From JBBIPA01 sp963775935 (lineage in GTDB: Bacteria; Chloroflexota; Dehalococcoidia; GIF9; UBA5629), in contig CAVZKR010000004.1 of NCBI GenBank assembly GCA_963775935.1, positions 186,001-250,000 of the forward strand: DNA of 64,000 bases, read 5' to 3'. Under the pieces are notes generated by a model. That model was given only the letters and a program-made list of their open reading frames with translations, was not told the origin of the DNA and searched no databases. Shown one piece after another: positions 26,612 to 36,035 of this stretch (its first letter is position 1; each line of letters opens with the position of its first letter). The translations under genes were made by a program, and so were the position numbers.

Positions 26612-27373
26612 CTAGTTGCCCGTCCAATCTGCAAATGAGCCTTGATACGTATCGCTATAACCGTAATGGGCTGTGAAGATATATCGCACATTTTGTAGTT
26701 TGGAAATCTTTGTTATCGACTTTCTTTGCTGATTCGTATCCATATTAAAGAAATCGTTAAATAAATGCACCTTATTATTCCTTAAACTCAGTGTATCTCC
26801 AGTGAATAAATAGACATCGTTAACAATATACGACATCGAACCGGGAGTATGCCCCGGTGTCAGGATACAATGAATTTTTATACCGGAAATTTCAACATCT
26901 TGATTATCCGCAAGCAATTCGTAATGTTCGAGTAATTTATTTGAAATTATGAGCATTCTCAGTGTTTTACCATTAACCATTTGCTCTTCTTCTCTCGATA
27001 TATATGCTCTGGCATTTGGAAACAATCCAAGTGCACCAACATGGTCTGTATCGGTGTGAGTGAGAAATACTGCCGCCACTTTCAATGGGTCCAGGTTCAG
27101 CCTGCTCAGTTCGTTCTTGACGATATTCAAGTTTTGTCCGCTATCTATTGCAATGAAACTGTTGCCACTTTTTACCATGTAGAAGTTTATATAGCTGTCG
27201 TCCTTAATGGCATAAACACCGCTGATTACTTCCTGGCTCTCAATGGGTGTCATTTTGCTTATTTCCGCCCTCATTCTAAAAAGAGTGACTAAACTTATTG
27301 ACAACGCGAGAAGTATTAAAATACCAAGAGGTATAGCCAGATATAAAACAAGCTTTCGGTTTTTTATTGCCAT
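26612..27373 (-). CDS. membrane-anchored metallo-beta-lactamase-fold hydrolase
   Basis: 253 residues. An N-terminal membrane anchor (residues 8-31, VLYLAIPLGILILLALSISL) places the enzyme outside the membrane. The MBL metal motif reads LTHTDTDHVG, a HxDxDH variant in which the second His is Asp; further ligands are His in LTPGHTPGS, Asp in FTGDTLSL and His in FTAHYGYS. Substrate unknown. Convergent with the thymidylate synthase gene. Confidence 0.87.
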   Translation of the reverse strand: MAIKNRKLVLYLAIPLGILILLALSISLVTLFRMRAEISKMTPIESQEVISGVYAIKDDSYINFYMVKSGNSFIAIDSGQNLNIVKNELSRLNLDPLKVAAVFLTHTDTDHVGALGLFPNARAYISREEEQMVNGKTLRMLIISNKLLEHYELLADNQDVEISGIKIHCILTPGHTPGSMSYIVNDVYLFTGDTLSLRNNKVHLFNDFFNMDTNQQRKSITKISKLQNVRYIFTAHYGYSDTYQGSFADWTGN

Positions 27374-27608
27374 AAGTTATACACCCTCTTTTGCTGGATC
27401 TGCGTTATTTCAACCTACAAAGAGATAACCACAGTCTGGAGTCTCATGACATGTAATTCGCATACCAAGTCCAACTTCTGCCCTCGCCAGTGTCAACAGC
27501 TTTTACTCTAAATCGTTATCTCGGGTTTCGGATTTTATGAACTGTGTAATACGCTGACAAGTGCAATCCGCTCACCTTTCTACGACTTGTCTCCATTACC
27601 AGAACACA

Positions 27609-28904
27609 TCACATCAAATCAGGCAAGAAGGTGCAGATTACAGGAAATGCACACAGGAGAGCAACATTAAACACATCAGAGATGATGAATGGTATTACCC
27701 CACGGAAAATCTGACCCATAGGAGCATCAATCACTCCTTTAAGGCCAAACAGATTAATACCGGCTGGTGGAGATATCTGCCCGACTTCTATCAGGCGCAC
27801 CATAATGACACTGTACCATATAAGGTCGAATCCCAGCATTTTTACCGCAGGATAAAAGATAGGAACGGTAAGAATTAAGATGGAAATTGGGTCAAAAAAG
27901 GTACCGGCAACCACGTAAAATAGAAGTATAAAAAACATAATCCACCCTCTTGATAGTGGTAGACTTAATAAATATTCCCCAAATTGATTTGGTATCTGGG
28001 TTATGGCCAGGAAGGAGTTAAACATGTAAGCGCCTGCCAGCAGGATAACAATCATAGCGGTCAACTTGGCAGTCTCCCATAAGGCATCCCAGATTTCTCC
28101 GCCTTTTATCTGTCTCCTTGCCAGAGGTATAAGCAGAGCTCCAACTGAACCGACAGCGCCTGCTTCGGTCGCTGTAAACCAGCCACTGTAAATGCCTCCC
28201 ATGATGAGGAGGAATAAGAGCAACACCGGCCAGGTCAGCCTTAACGATAATCCTTTTTGTTTCCAGCTTGTCTTGGGTGTGGCTACTGCTACATTGGGAT
28301 CAACCTTGCACCAGATGGCAATGGTAGCCATATAAAAGATAATCACAGTCACACCAGGTAATATCCCGGCCATAAATAGTTTGCCGATGGATAGTTCTGC
28401 AAGGATACCGATAAGAATAAAACCCATGCTGGGCGGTATTAACGTACCCAGAGTGCCGCCAACTGAGATTACTCCAGCCGCCAATGGCATCTTATACCCG
28501 GACTTTCTCATCTCAGGATATGCCACCTTGCCCATGACCAGTGAGCCGGCCAAAGTGGTACCCTGAATAGCAGCGAACAGGCCACAGGCTACTATAGTAG
28601 CCATAGCCAGTCCACCTTTGAACTGTCCAAACCAGGTACGGGCCGTCTCATATGCATCTGCACCTATCTTACCCTTCGAGACCAGCATCCCCATGAGCAT
28701 GAACAGAGGGAGGACGGCGAATGTATAATTATTTACGGTTTCAAACGGAAGTATCGCCAAACTAGTTAAAGCACCACTCCAATTAGCTATCAGGGCATAA
28801 CCGATAAAACCGGTGAAAAGCATGGTATAACCCACATCCATGCCAATGATAAGCAGGACAGCGAGAATTCCTAAACCTATGAGGCCTATTTCAATTTGAT
28901 TCAT
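27609..28904 (-). CDS. dctM: TRAP transporter large permease DctM
   Basis: 431 residues, about 12 membrane helices. It is the ion-coupled translocating subunit of a TRAP transporter for an organic acid. Visible are GVISVGGTLGTLIPPSMGFI, which is family-diagnostic, FFDPISILILTVPIFYP and EVGQISPPAGINLF. It overlaps dctQ by 4 bases (ATGA), so the two are co-translated. Substrate is not predictable; the binding protein gene is divergent. Confidence 0.95.
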   Translation of the reverse strand: MNQIEIGLIGLGILAVLLIIGMDVGYTMLFTGFIGYALIANWSGALTSLAILPFETVNNYTFAVLPLFMLMGMLVSKGKIGADAYETARTWFGQFKGGLAMATIVACGLFAAIQGTTLAGSLVMGKVAYPEMRKSGYKMPLAAGVISVGGTLGTLIPPSMGFILIGILAELSIGKLFMAGILPGVTVIIFYMATIAIWCKVDPNVAVATPKTSWKQKGLSLRLTWPVLLLFLLIMGGIYSGWFTATEAGAVGSVGALLIPLARRQIKGGEIWDALWETAKLTAMIVILLAGAYMFNSFLAITQIPNQFGEYLLSLPLSRGWIMFFILLFYVVAGTFFDPISILILTVPIFYPAVKMLGFDLIWYSVIMVRLIEVGQISPPAGINLFGLKGVIDAPMGQIFRGVIPFIISDVFNVALLCAFPVICTFLPDLM

Positions 28905-29416
28905 GGCTTCACCGCCTTCTTAATGGATTGAATAAGGTCTAGGATAAAGATAACGGTCACCCAGGCAAAGCTTACTGCCATTAACATCATGAAAGGCCAG
29001 TATATAATATGCAAAATTGAAGTGTAGCCGCCTGTCTTTTTGAAAATATATTCCCATGCTCTGATTCCACCTTGCCAGGTGACTAAACTGCATATCACTA
29101 TACATATAATGTATGAAAAAATACTAAATACGGCTTGCCCTCTCTGGCTGAAACGGCTGGTAATGATATCTATCATGATATTCCCCTTCATCAACTGAGT
29201 GTAGCCCAGCCCCAGGAATCCAATCACTATCATGAGCATACCAACTAGCTCCACTACACCCTCAATGGGATGGAGGAAAACAACACGCCCAATGATATCA
29301 GACGTTGCCAGAACCAGAATTGAACCGAGAACCGCGCTAGCGATAGCTGCCATCACCCGGCAAATCCACATGACTGCCGGATTGTAATCCTTAACTTCCG
29401 TCGGAATCTGATCCAT
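28901..29416 (-). CDS. dctQ: TRAP transporter small permease DctQ
   Basis: 171 residues with four membrane helices, as in the family (AAIASAVLGSILVLATSDII, GVVELVGMLMIVIGFLGLGY, FSIFSYIICIVICSLVTW, and a C-terminal pair). It helps assemble the DctM/DctP complex. A CATCCTCC complement shows GGAGG just before the ATG. Confidence 0.93.
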   Translation of the reverse strand: MDQIPTEVKDYNPAVMWICRVMAAIASAVLGSILVLATSDIIGRVVFLHPIEGVVELVGMLMIVIGFLGLGYTQLMKGNIMIDIITSRFSQRGQAVFSIFSYIICIVICSLVTWQGGIRAWEYIFKKTGGYTSILHIIYWPFMMLMAVSFAWVTVIFILDLIQSIKKAVKP

Positions 29417-29847
29417 GCATCCTCCTTTAATTCACCCACATTACTGGCAAAATAGAGTGCAGAAAAATATGAAAAAGTACTTTTATATTTCTTTAATAAG
29501 CAGCAAAAGCATTGAACAGCCTTTGTTAGATATGAATTTATGTCAAATAAAACCCTCTGTACTATCCCTCATTTCATTATAGTAAGAATTTATTATATAC
29601 TTGATTAACGGCATTTTAAACCCCTTTTCCTGATAAATATGTTAAGTTTCTCAAAAATTTTTTCCCGGGTTCAGAATCAAAGTTTCAAGGGAAGTTGACA
29701 GAAACGAAAAATATAGATAGAGTATGACAGAACATATCATAACCTGCACTATCTTTTATACGATGTCCTATGAAAGGAGGGATTGAACTATAAGTTTATA
29801 GCGCAGTACGTAGTTTTTCAAGTTGCTTTACATAAAGAGGAGGAAAA
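29417..29847. other. divergent AT-rich intergenic region between dctQM and dctP
   Basis: 431 bases without a gene, AT-rich, which must contain both promoters. For dctP, TTGACA at 29695-29700 is followed after 17 bases by TAGAGT at 29718-29723. A stray AAAGGAGGG at 29774 precedes only an 8-codon frame. Confidence 0.5.
29695..29723 (+). promoter_or_regulatory. candidate sigma70 promoter of dctP
   Basis: Consensus -35 TTGACA, 17-base spacer, -10 TAGAGT (four of six matches). This would give a leader of about 120 bases. Confidence 0.4.
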
Positions 29848-30972
29848 ATGAACAAAAGACACTGGATAGTTACTATATTTAGCCTGGTTCTGCTGGTGGC
29901 GCTGGTGATACCCGCTTGTGCACAGCCAGCACCAACTCCAACGCCAACCCCTACACCTGCACCTACCCCTGCACCAACTCCACCACCAGCACCCAAGTCG
30001 GTTAAATTCCAATACACTATGCCCCCGAAATCAGCCATAGGCTTTGGCTTTGAGTGGTGGGCACGTGAATTTGAGAAACAGACACAGAATCGGTACAAGG
30101 TAGAAACCTACCCGTTATCGGGCTTAATACCGGATAAAGGTGCTCTGGACGCAATAAAGGGCGGTGTCTGTGAAGTTATCATGACCTCTACCGGAAGCCA
30201 GACTACCACGTTCCGATTAGCCTCGGTCACTGGACTCCCCACGCTGGCATTTCACAAGAAAGGGGTTGCCAAAGAGGAATACCTGGCATCGTTTGAGGCC
30301 TGGAGAGAATTTGTTAAGCTGCCGGAGATAGCCGAGGAGTTTAAAGGTCTCCAGCTCGTTCAGCCCTTTGAAATAGACCCAAGCTATCTCGTTACCAGGA
30401 AGACTGAGGTATTTGTGCCTGAAGACCTGAAGGGTTTAAAGGTCGGTGCAAGCGCTGGCAACATGACAGACTTTATGGCGGCTTTTGGCGCTGCTGCCGT
30501 GTTCCAGATACCTCCCGAGTCATACGTGAACATGGATAAAGGAGTAACCGATGCCGCCTTCATGACCTATGCCCAGATAGGTCCTTACAAGATGTACGAG
30601 ATTGCAGGTTACGTCTTAAGACAGGTCTTCTCCGCCGGAGCCCTGCTCGTTCTGACGAACCCCACCTGGTATAATTCCCTGCCGCCGGCAGACCAGAAAA
30701 TTTTCAACGATACCTGGGAAGCGGCTAAGGTAATGTGTGCCGAAGGCATGTATAACGAAAATGTCAGTAGTAAGCCCATTATTGAAGCTTCGAAAATGAA
30801 AATAAACAACCCGAGCGCAGCACAGTCAGCCGCCTGGGTAGCAGCTGCCGAGAAATATGCATGGCCCAGATGGGCAGCAGATGCCCAGAAGCTGGGCGCA
30901 AGTGCCGCCGCTACTGCCAAGATTATTAAAGCCTGGCAAGATCTTATAGCCAAATACACAACGCAAAAATAG
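29848..30972 (+). CDS. dctP: TRAP substrate-binding lipoprotein DctP
   Basis: 374 residues, ATG with AGGAGG upstream. A lipoprotein signal ends VIPAC (Cys24 lipidated), followed by a Pro-Thr-Ala linker of repeated PT/AP units (residues 26-48), then the DctP fold. Visible are FEWWAREFEKQTQNRYKVE, the conserved pocket region FVPEDLKGLKVGAS, and GVTDAAFMTYAQ. Lipid anchoring replaces the free periplasmic form, as fits a monoderm-type envelope. Divergent from dctQM. Confidence 0.94.
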   Translation: MNKRHWIVTIFSLVLLVALVIPACAQPAPTPTPTPTPAPTPAPTPPPAPKSVKFQYTMPPKSAIGFGFEWWAREFEKQTQNRYKVETYPLSGLIPDKGALDAIKGGVCEVIMTSTGSQTTTFRLASVTGLPTLAFHKKGVAKEEYLASFEAWREFVKLPEIAEEFKGLQLVQPFEIDPSYLVTRKTEVFVPEDLKGLKVGASAGNMTDFMAAFGAAAVFQIPPESYVNMDKGVTDAAFMTYAQIGPYKMYEIAGYVLRQVFSAGALLVLTNPTWYNSLPPADQKIFNDTWEAAKVMCAEGMYNENVSSKPIIEASKMKINNPSAAQSAAWVAAAEKYAWPRWAADAQKLGASAAATAKIIKAWQDLIAKYTTQK

Positions 30973-30987
30973 ATCTTCAACTTTCAA

Positions 30988-31043
30988 TTATAATAAAGAA
31001 GGCTTCGGAGGATAGTACACCTCCGAAGCCTTCTTTATTATAA
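30988..31043. terminator. strong bidirectional terminator after dctP
   Basis: A perfect 24-base inverted repeat (30988-31011 against 31020-31043), centred on GAAGGCTTCGGAGG, with an 8-base loop. The AATAAAG/CTTTATT edges give a T-rich tail on both strands. Confidence 0.92.
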
Positions 31044-31267
31044 AACTGCTAATAATATTCGAAATCTATCAGCTCCACTATGAAAGCACTGTATTCATTA
31101 CATTTGAGCCGCAAATTCCTCTCTTTATCCTCTAATACGTGTGGTTTTTCATTCGTCAAACTAGTGATGATAAAAAACGTGAAAATTGACAAGGTTGCTA
31201 AACCTGCTGTAACCTTGTTTAGTTCTCCCTGTACAATCTGGCTAAAGTACTTTTGAAATGACCTGAT

Positions 31268-32104
31268 ATGAAAAGCCAATTCGAGGGAAAAGTAGTGCTG
31301 GTCACTGGCGGTTCAAGTGGCATAGGGCTGGCAACAGCCAGACTACTATCACAAGAAGGCGCCAATGTATGGCTGATAGCACGTAACCCGGAGCGCCTGC
31401 AATCAGCCTTAGCGCAGGTTCAGAGTATATGTCATAGCCCGGAGCAGTGCTACGGCATAGTCACGGCGGACGTCACTAAAATCGATGAGGCAGAAAAAGC
31501 CGTTGCCGAGGTGACCAGAGCTTGCGGCGAGCCCGATATTCTGATCAACTGCGCCGGTGATGTCCATCCCGAGCTGTTCCAGGATACCAGCCTGCAAACT
31601 ATGCGCTGGCACATGGAAGTCGACTACTTCGGTACTGTTTACGTTACCAAGGCATGCTTGCCATCTATGATACGCCGCCGCTCGGGCTATATTGTCAACG
31701 TATCATCCGTTTACGGTTTCCTAGGTGGCTACGGATATTCTGCATATTGCGCTTCCAAGTTTGCTGTGCGCGGATTCTCCGATGCCTTAAGGGCAGAATT
31801 AAAGCCGCTGGGAATAGGGGTCTCGATTGTCTTTCCTCAAAACACGTCAACACCACAACTGGAACGAGAGGTCGGGCTCAGGTCACCGATAATGAAAGCT
31901 ATGGACACGACGAAGGTGATTTCCGCCGAAGAAGTGGCAAAAGCAATAGTACGTGGAATTATACGACGGCAATATGTTATCCTTTGTGGGACTGAGGCAA
32001 AGTTCCTTTTCTGGCTTACCGGTATCTCGGGAACTATGATATACCGGATTATGGACTGGACAGTGGCAAGCGCACAGAAGAAAATAAACAGAATGAGTAA
32101 GTAA
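31268..32104 (+). CDS. short-chain dehydrogenase resembling 3-ketodihydrosphingosine reductase
   Basis: 278 residues. NAD(P) motif TGGSSGIG (residues 14-21), NCAGDV, catalytic Ser in NVSSVYG and YxxxK in SAYCASK. Beyond the generic SDR core it follows KDSR: ARNPERLQ, YSAYCASKFAVRGFSDALR, LKPLGIGVSIVFPQNTSTPQ (KDSR has YPPDTDTP here), the EEVAKAIV stretch and a hydrophobic C-terminal tail with IYRIMDWTVAS. It lies 3 bases upstream of the palmitoyltransferase-like gene, so it would reduce 3-ketosphinganine made by that enzyme. Inferred from similarity and context; other ketone substrates are possible. Confidence 0.78.
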   Translation: MKSQFEGKVVLVTGGSSGIGLATARLLSQEGANVWLIARNPERLQSALAQVQSICHSPEQCYGIVTADVTKIDEAEKAVAEVTRACGEPDILINCAGDVHPELFQDTSLQTMRWHMEVDYFGTVYVTKACLPSMIRRRSGYIVNVSSVYGFLGGYGYSAYCASKFAVRGFSDALRAELKPLGIGVSIVFPQNTSTPQLEREVGLRSPIMKAMDTTKVISAEEVAKAIVRGIIRRQYVILCGTEAKFLFWLTGISGTMIYRIMDWTVASAQKKINRMSK

Positions 32105-32107
32105 ATC

Positions 32108-33287
32108 ATGGATATCTTCGATAAATGCATGGAGTTTACAGAAGCCAAGGAGGCTATCAAATCTGGCTACTATCCTTATTTCATCCCCATGAGCGCCAGC
32201 GACGGCACGGTGGCAGACTACCGTGGACATAAGTTGATTATGTGCGGTTCAAATAACTATCTTGGTCTCACTGCCCATCCAGCTGTGCGAGAAGCTGCTA
32301 AAAAGGCAGTGGATAGTTTCGGTACAAGCTGTACCGGGTCCCGATTCTTGAACGGTACCCTGGAACTTCATGAGCAACTGGAAAAAGAGCTGGCTGATTG
32401 GGTGAAAAAGCCCGCAGCCCTGGTGTTCTCAACCGGTATGCAAACCAACCTGGGGACTATCAGCGCCCTAGTTGGGCGACGAGATGTCGTTATCCTGGAT
32501 AAAGACGACCATGCCAGCATTGTCGATGGCGCAAGGCTATCCTGGGGAAAAATAGAGCGGTTCCAGCACAGTGATATGAATGACCTTGATACCATCTTGG
32601 CAGCAATACCGAAAAGCAACGGTAAGCTGGTCATCGTGGACGGCATCTTCAGCATGGAAGGTGATATCGCTCCGCTGCCTGCCATAGTAAAAGTTTGTAA
32701 AAAACATGGAGCGAGGTTAATGGTAGACGATGCTCACGCCATTGGCGTCCTGGGTGAGGGGAGAGGCACAGCGGCACATTTCGGCCTCACCAACGAAGTA
32801 GACCTGATAATGGGTACCTTCAGTAAATCACTGGCTTCCCTGGGTGGATTTATTGCTGGAGACGAGGATGTTATCCACTATATTAAACATTTCGCCAGGG
32901 CGTTCATATTCAGTGCCAGTATCTCGCCTGCCAATGCGGCGGCAGCTCTGGCTGCTCTCCATGTGATGCGCCAGGAGCCTGGAACGCGTGGAACGAGTGA
33001 ATACCATTGCCACCCGCATGCGCAAGGCATTCTGTGAATTGGGCTTCAACATTGGTAAATCGACGACTCCGATAGTCCCCATCTTTATTGGCGATACCAA
33101 GCGCACATTCGTAACCTGGAAGCTCCTCTTCGAGCGCGGTGTTTTTGTTAACGCGACGATTTCGCCTGCTGTGCCGGAGGGCAAGCAACTACTCCGCACC
33201 AGCTTCATGGCAACTCATACCGAGGAGCAGCTCTGCCAGGTGCTTGAGACACTTGAGAAAGTAGGCAAGCAGGTAGGTCTTATTTAG
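32108..33287 (+). pseudogene. serine palmitoyltransferase-like alpha-oxoamine synthase, one frameshift
   Basis: PLP enzyme condensing an amino acid with an acyl-CoA. The joined length is about 392 residues. Features favour SPT over BioF/Kbl: GYYPYFIPMSASDGTVADYR at the N-terminus, CGSNNYLGL, GSRFLNGTLELHEQLEKEL and DKDDHASIVDGARLS, very like Bacteroides SPT. The PLP lysine is in GTFSKSLASLGG and the DDAHAIGVLG pocket is present. The C-terminal 99 residues lie in the +1 frame; dropping one G of the pair at 32981-32982 joins EP to ERVERVNTIATRM. Together with the upstream SDR it suggests sphingoid-base synthesis. Confidence 0.8.
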
Positions 33288-33331
33288 CTGGGAAAGCGCC
33301 AGTGCTTATCCGCAACGGTGGGGAGGCTGTC

Positions 33332-33577
33332 CTAGCCTCCGTGGATAAAGGGTAGAAACGAGATGGTGTCATTAGCTTGTAAAATCCGTTCAGGTAATGC
33401 CATCTCCTGATTGACGGTTATTATAGTTTCCGACTCTTGTAGCTGGAGCGCGGGATAGCGGTGCTTCACGTATTCAAGGACATCAGACACCCTCATCTCC
33501 CCTATTATGGGCATTTCGATGGCAGGGGCATGAGTAATAGTGCGCTGACTTCCTAAAAACTGAATCGAGACAACCAT
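33332..33577 (-). CDS. MoaD/ThiS-family sulphur carrier
   Basis: An 81-residue ubiquitin-fold protein ending in the required Gly-Gly (FLPFIHGG), which is thiocarboxylated to donate sulphur during molybdopterin/tungstopterin synthesis. LQANDTISFLPF is the usual last strand. It lies 52 bases downstream of the AOR gene on the same strand; such pairing is typical for tungsten enzymes. Confidence 0.88.
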   Translation of the reverse strand: MVVSIQFLGSQRTITHAPAIEMPIIGEMRVSDVLEYVKHRYPALQLQESETIITVNQEMALPERILQANDTISFLPFIHGG

Positions 33578-33629
33578 GTACTGAAAAGGTTTCCTTACCG
33601 GCTTAATCAGTAATCGTTAATACACCTGT

Positions 33630-35789
33630 TTATATGCCGAATTTGCCAAGCACTTCATTTGCCTGTTTGTCCATGAGACCAGCTTTTTCCACCGTTTCAC
33701 GCTTTGGTATCGCTTCGGAGGTGAACCCCTTCTTCTCATAAACGATATCACAGAGCTGCTGATAGCTTGCCAGTCTCTTTTCAATGAGAAGCTTATGTTT
33801 CTGCCCTACATTCTCAGGTATGGGATCATTGCCCAGCTGTTCCCGCAGCCATCCATCGTAGTACTCAGCACGGGACTGGTATTCGTTAAAATACGCCGGA
33901 CCTAATGCTCTTACCGGAATCTGGTCGTTCGCTCGCGTGCCCTTCCCCTGACGCAGGTTAATCAATTTTTGAAGAATGTACAGTCTCTCTGAATCGGTTA
34001 AGACGTCCTCGAGCGTTTTCTTGCTCCCTGTAGTGGCATTGAGATAGCTGACGTAATACTCCAGCGTGGGAATATTCTTTGCCGGCTCGGGGGTGTTGGC
34101 TGCCTCCGGGTTACGCACGTCAATCCAAGGAAGCTTACAGAGCCCAGTGGCATTAAACCAGGTGCGAATCAAGGGAAACCACTTCAGTGCATTTGCCTTG
34201 TGTTCAAGTGTAGGCAATTCTTTATGCACCTGGTCGATAAAAATCAGCCAGGCTTCGTCATGTTGTGGCCCTTTGAGAGCAAAGCCATAGCCGCCCTGCT
34301 GGGCTAATGATTCTTTGGTAACGTACATCGAGAACTCAAGTCCTTTTACTTCCATGCCGAATTTGTTAAGCTCCCCCATAACAGTATCCAGCGAAGCGCC
34401 GTTTCTCGCAGCACACTTCTCTGCAACCCATCTCTTTCCTCTGGCTACACCCTGACCTGCGATTTTACCGAAACCTGTTGCACCGGCTATTTCATGCACT
34501 AACCTGTCTGCAGCCTCGATGCTACCGAATGTTAGCTCGTAGCCTACGTCAGCAACAGTCAGGAAGCCTCGTTGAAAGCACTCCATGAAAAAGCCAGTAG
34601 TGACACCTGTGGAAATAGTATCGATACTATACTCATCGCAGTACCAGTTATATTCCATGACAAACTGCGGGTCAAAGATGCCCATATTGGAGACGGCAGC
34701 AACCGTTTCATACTCGGGACCGTCAATGCTCACATGCCGCCCGGCTCTGGGACCCCGCGTAAGCTCCACATTTTCAGCGCCTTTAGCGCAGGCAAGATTG
34801 CATCCGTAGTAACATCCGTCAGGCATCTGCTTGCTGAAGTACTTATCGAGAAAGACGCTGCCGAATAACTTCGAAGACTCGGGACGTTGCCCGAATTGAT
34901 AGTTGTTTATGGGGAAGAGGTGGAACTTGTCCATATACTCAGATAGCCCGGTAGTGCCCCACGCAGCAAGGTGGAGCTGTTTGGCATCATAATGAGAAAT
35001 AACTTCCTTCAACTGCGAGCCTGCCCGACGCACTCCTTCTTTGTCGATGGCATTATTGCCATTTGCCCTGGGCAAGCTCGAGCGCACGACGATAGCGCGG
35101 AGCCCTTTGAATCGCATAACAGTTCCAGTGCCACCTCTGCCCGCCTGCTTCGAGCGAATGCGATTGCGTTTTCGGTCAAAATAGAGGCTATTGATAATGC
35201 CAAACCTGGCTTTACAAGCACCGTCACCGGCGGCTACGGCAGCGAGAGAATCGCTGTACTCTCCACCGTTGGTATCTTTCAGTAACGCCTGTCCGAAAGA
35301 TAGGGCGCCGGCATCTATTTCCTTATCATAGGCAGGCGTTTTGGCAATACTGATAGTCTTCGCATCACCATCAACGATAATGACCACATCTTCCTTCGAT
35401 ACCCCTGATACAGCCAGCGCATCAAAACCAGCAAGCTTCATGAGCGGGCCAAAATGACCACCGACATTCGAGTCGATAAACGTGTCTGTCAATGGGGAAA
35501 TGGTGCCAACGATGAATTTGCCGGTGCCCGGAAACCCAGGCTCATTGCCGAGCGGTCCACTCGCCATTGCAAGAATATTCTCAGGACTATCATAACGAGT
35601 TTCGCCTGTAGTACCATCCCAGATAACCTGAAGCGCATAACCTCGACCGCCGATATACTTGTTTTTGAAGTCAGAGGGAAGCTCCTGTATGGTAATGTTC
35701 TGTGTCCCCAGGTCAACCCTCAGTATGCGGTCTGTGTATCCACCCACAACTCCAGCCCGTTCATAGGTACTTTGTTTTATTATTTCCAT
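33630..35789 (-). CDS. aor: tungsten-type aldehyde:ferredoxin oxidoreductase
   Basis: About 719 residues from the ATG at 35789, which has GGGAG 5 bases upstream; the longer frame is not family-like. It oxidises aldehydes to acids, reducing ferredoxin, using tungstopterin and a 4Fe-4S cluster. Visible are domain 1 (GYTDRILRVDLGT, YIGGRGYALQVIWD, GPLGNEPGFPGTGK), cluster Cys in CYYGCNLACAKG and the distal Cys in NATGLCKLPW, plus the pterin-binding DGPEYETVAA. The first cluster motif is CxxxCxxxC rather than the classic CxxCxxxC. Substrate range unknown. Confidence 0.92.
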   Translation of the reverse strand: MEIIKQSTYERAGVVGGYTDRILRVDLGTQNITIQELPSDFKNKYIGGRGYALQVIWDGTTGETRYDSPENILAMASGPLGNEPGFPGTGKFIVGTISPLTDTFIDSNVGGHFGPLMKLAGFDALAVSGVSKEDVVIIVDGDAKTISIAKTPAYDKEIDAGALSFGQALLKDTNGGEYSDSLAAVAAGDGACKARFGIINSLYFDRKRNRIRSKQAGRGGTGTVMRFKGLRAIVVRSSLPRANGNNAIDKEGVRRAGSQLKEVISHYDAKQLHLAAWGTTGLSEYMDKFHLFPINNYQFGQRPESSKLFGSVFLDKYFSKQMPDGCYYGCNLACAKGAENVELTRGPRAGRHVSIDGPEYETVAAVSNMGIFDPQFVMEYNWYCDEYSIDTISTGVTTGFFMECFQRGFLTVADVGYELTFGSIEAADRLVHEIAGATGFGKIAGQGVARGKRWVAEKCAARNGASLDTVMGELNKFGMEVKGLEFSMYVTKESLAQQGGYGFALKGPQHDEAWLIFIDQVHKELPTLEHKANALKWFPLIRTWFNATGLCKLPWIDVRNPEAANTPEPAKNIPTLEYYVSYLNATTGSKKTLEDVLTDSERLYILQKLINLRQGKGTRANDQIPVRALGPAYFNEYQSRAEYYDGWLREQLGNDPIPENVGQKHKLLIEKRLASYQQLCDIVYEKKGFTSEAIPKRETVEKAGLMDKQANEVLGKFGI

Positions 35790-36035
35790 GTGTTCTCCCA
35801 TCTTTAAATCTGTATCCATAGCATGCATGGAAAAGCTGGCTACGAATACACTCAAAAAATTAACCTGACGATAAACCAGGCTATTATATCGCTTTATATG
35901 CAAAGACAGCAAAAGCGACAATTACAGTCAGTTAAAAATAACCTGTGGAACTACTACTCCAGTTGGCACAGAAAAGAAGGTGTGTCCGGGTCTTTACGGA
36001 CTGGCCTTCTACCAGGAATAGCTTCCAGGGACAGA

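Noticed and set aside
29930..29995. Tandem CCAACTCCAACG-like repeats as a possible CRISPR or VNTR
   Set aside because: It is the Pro-Thr-Ala linker coding sequence of the DctP lipoprotein.
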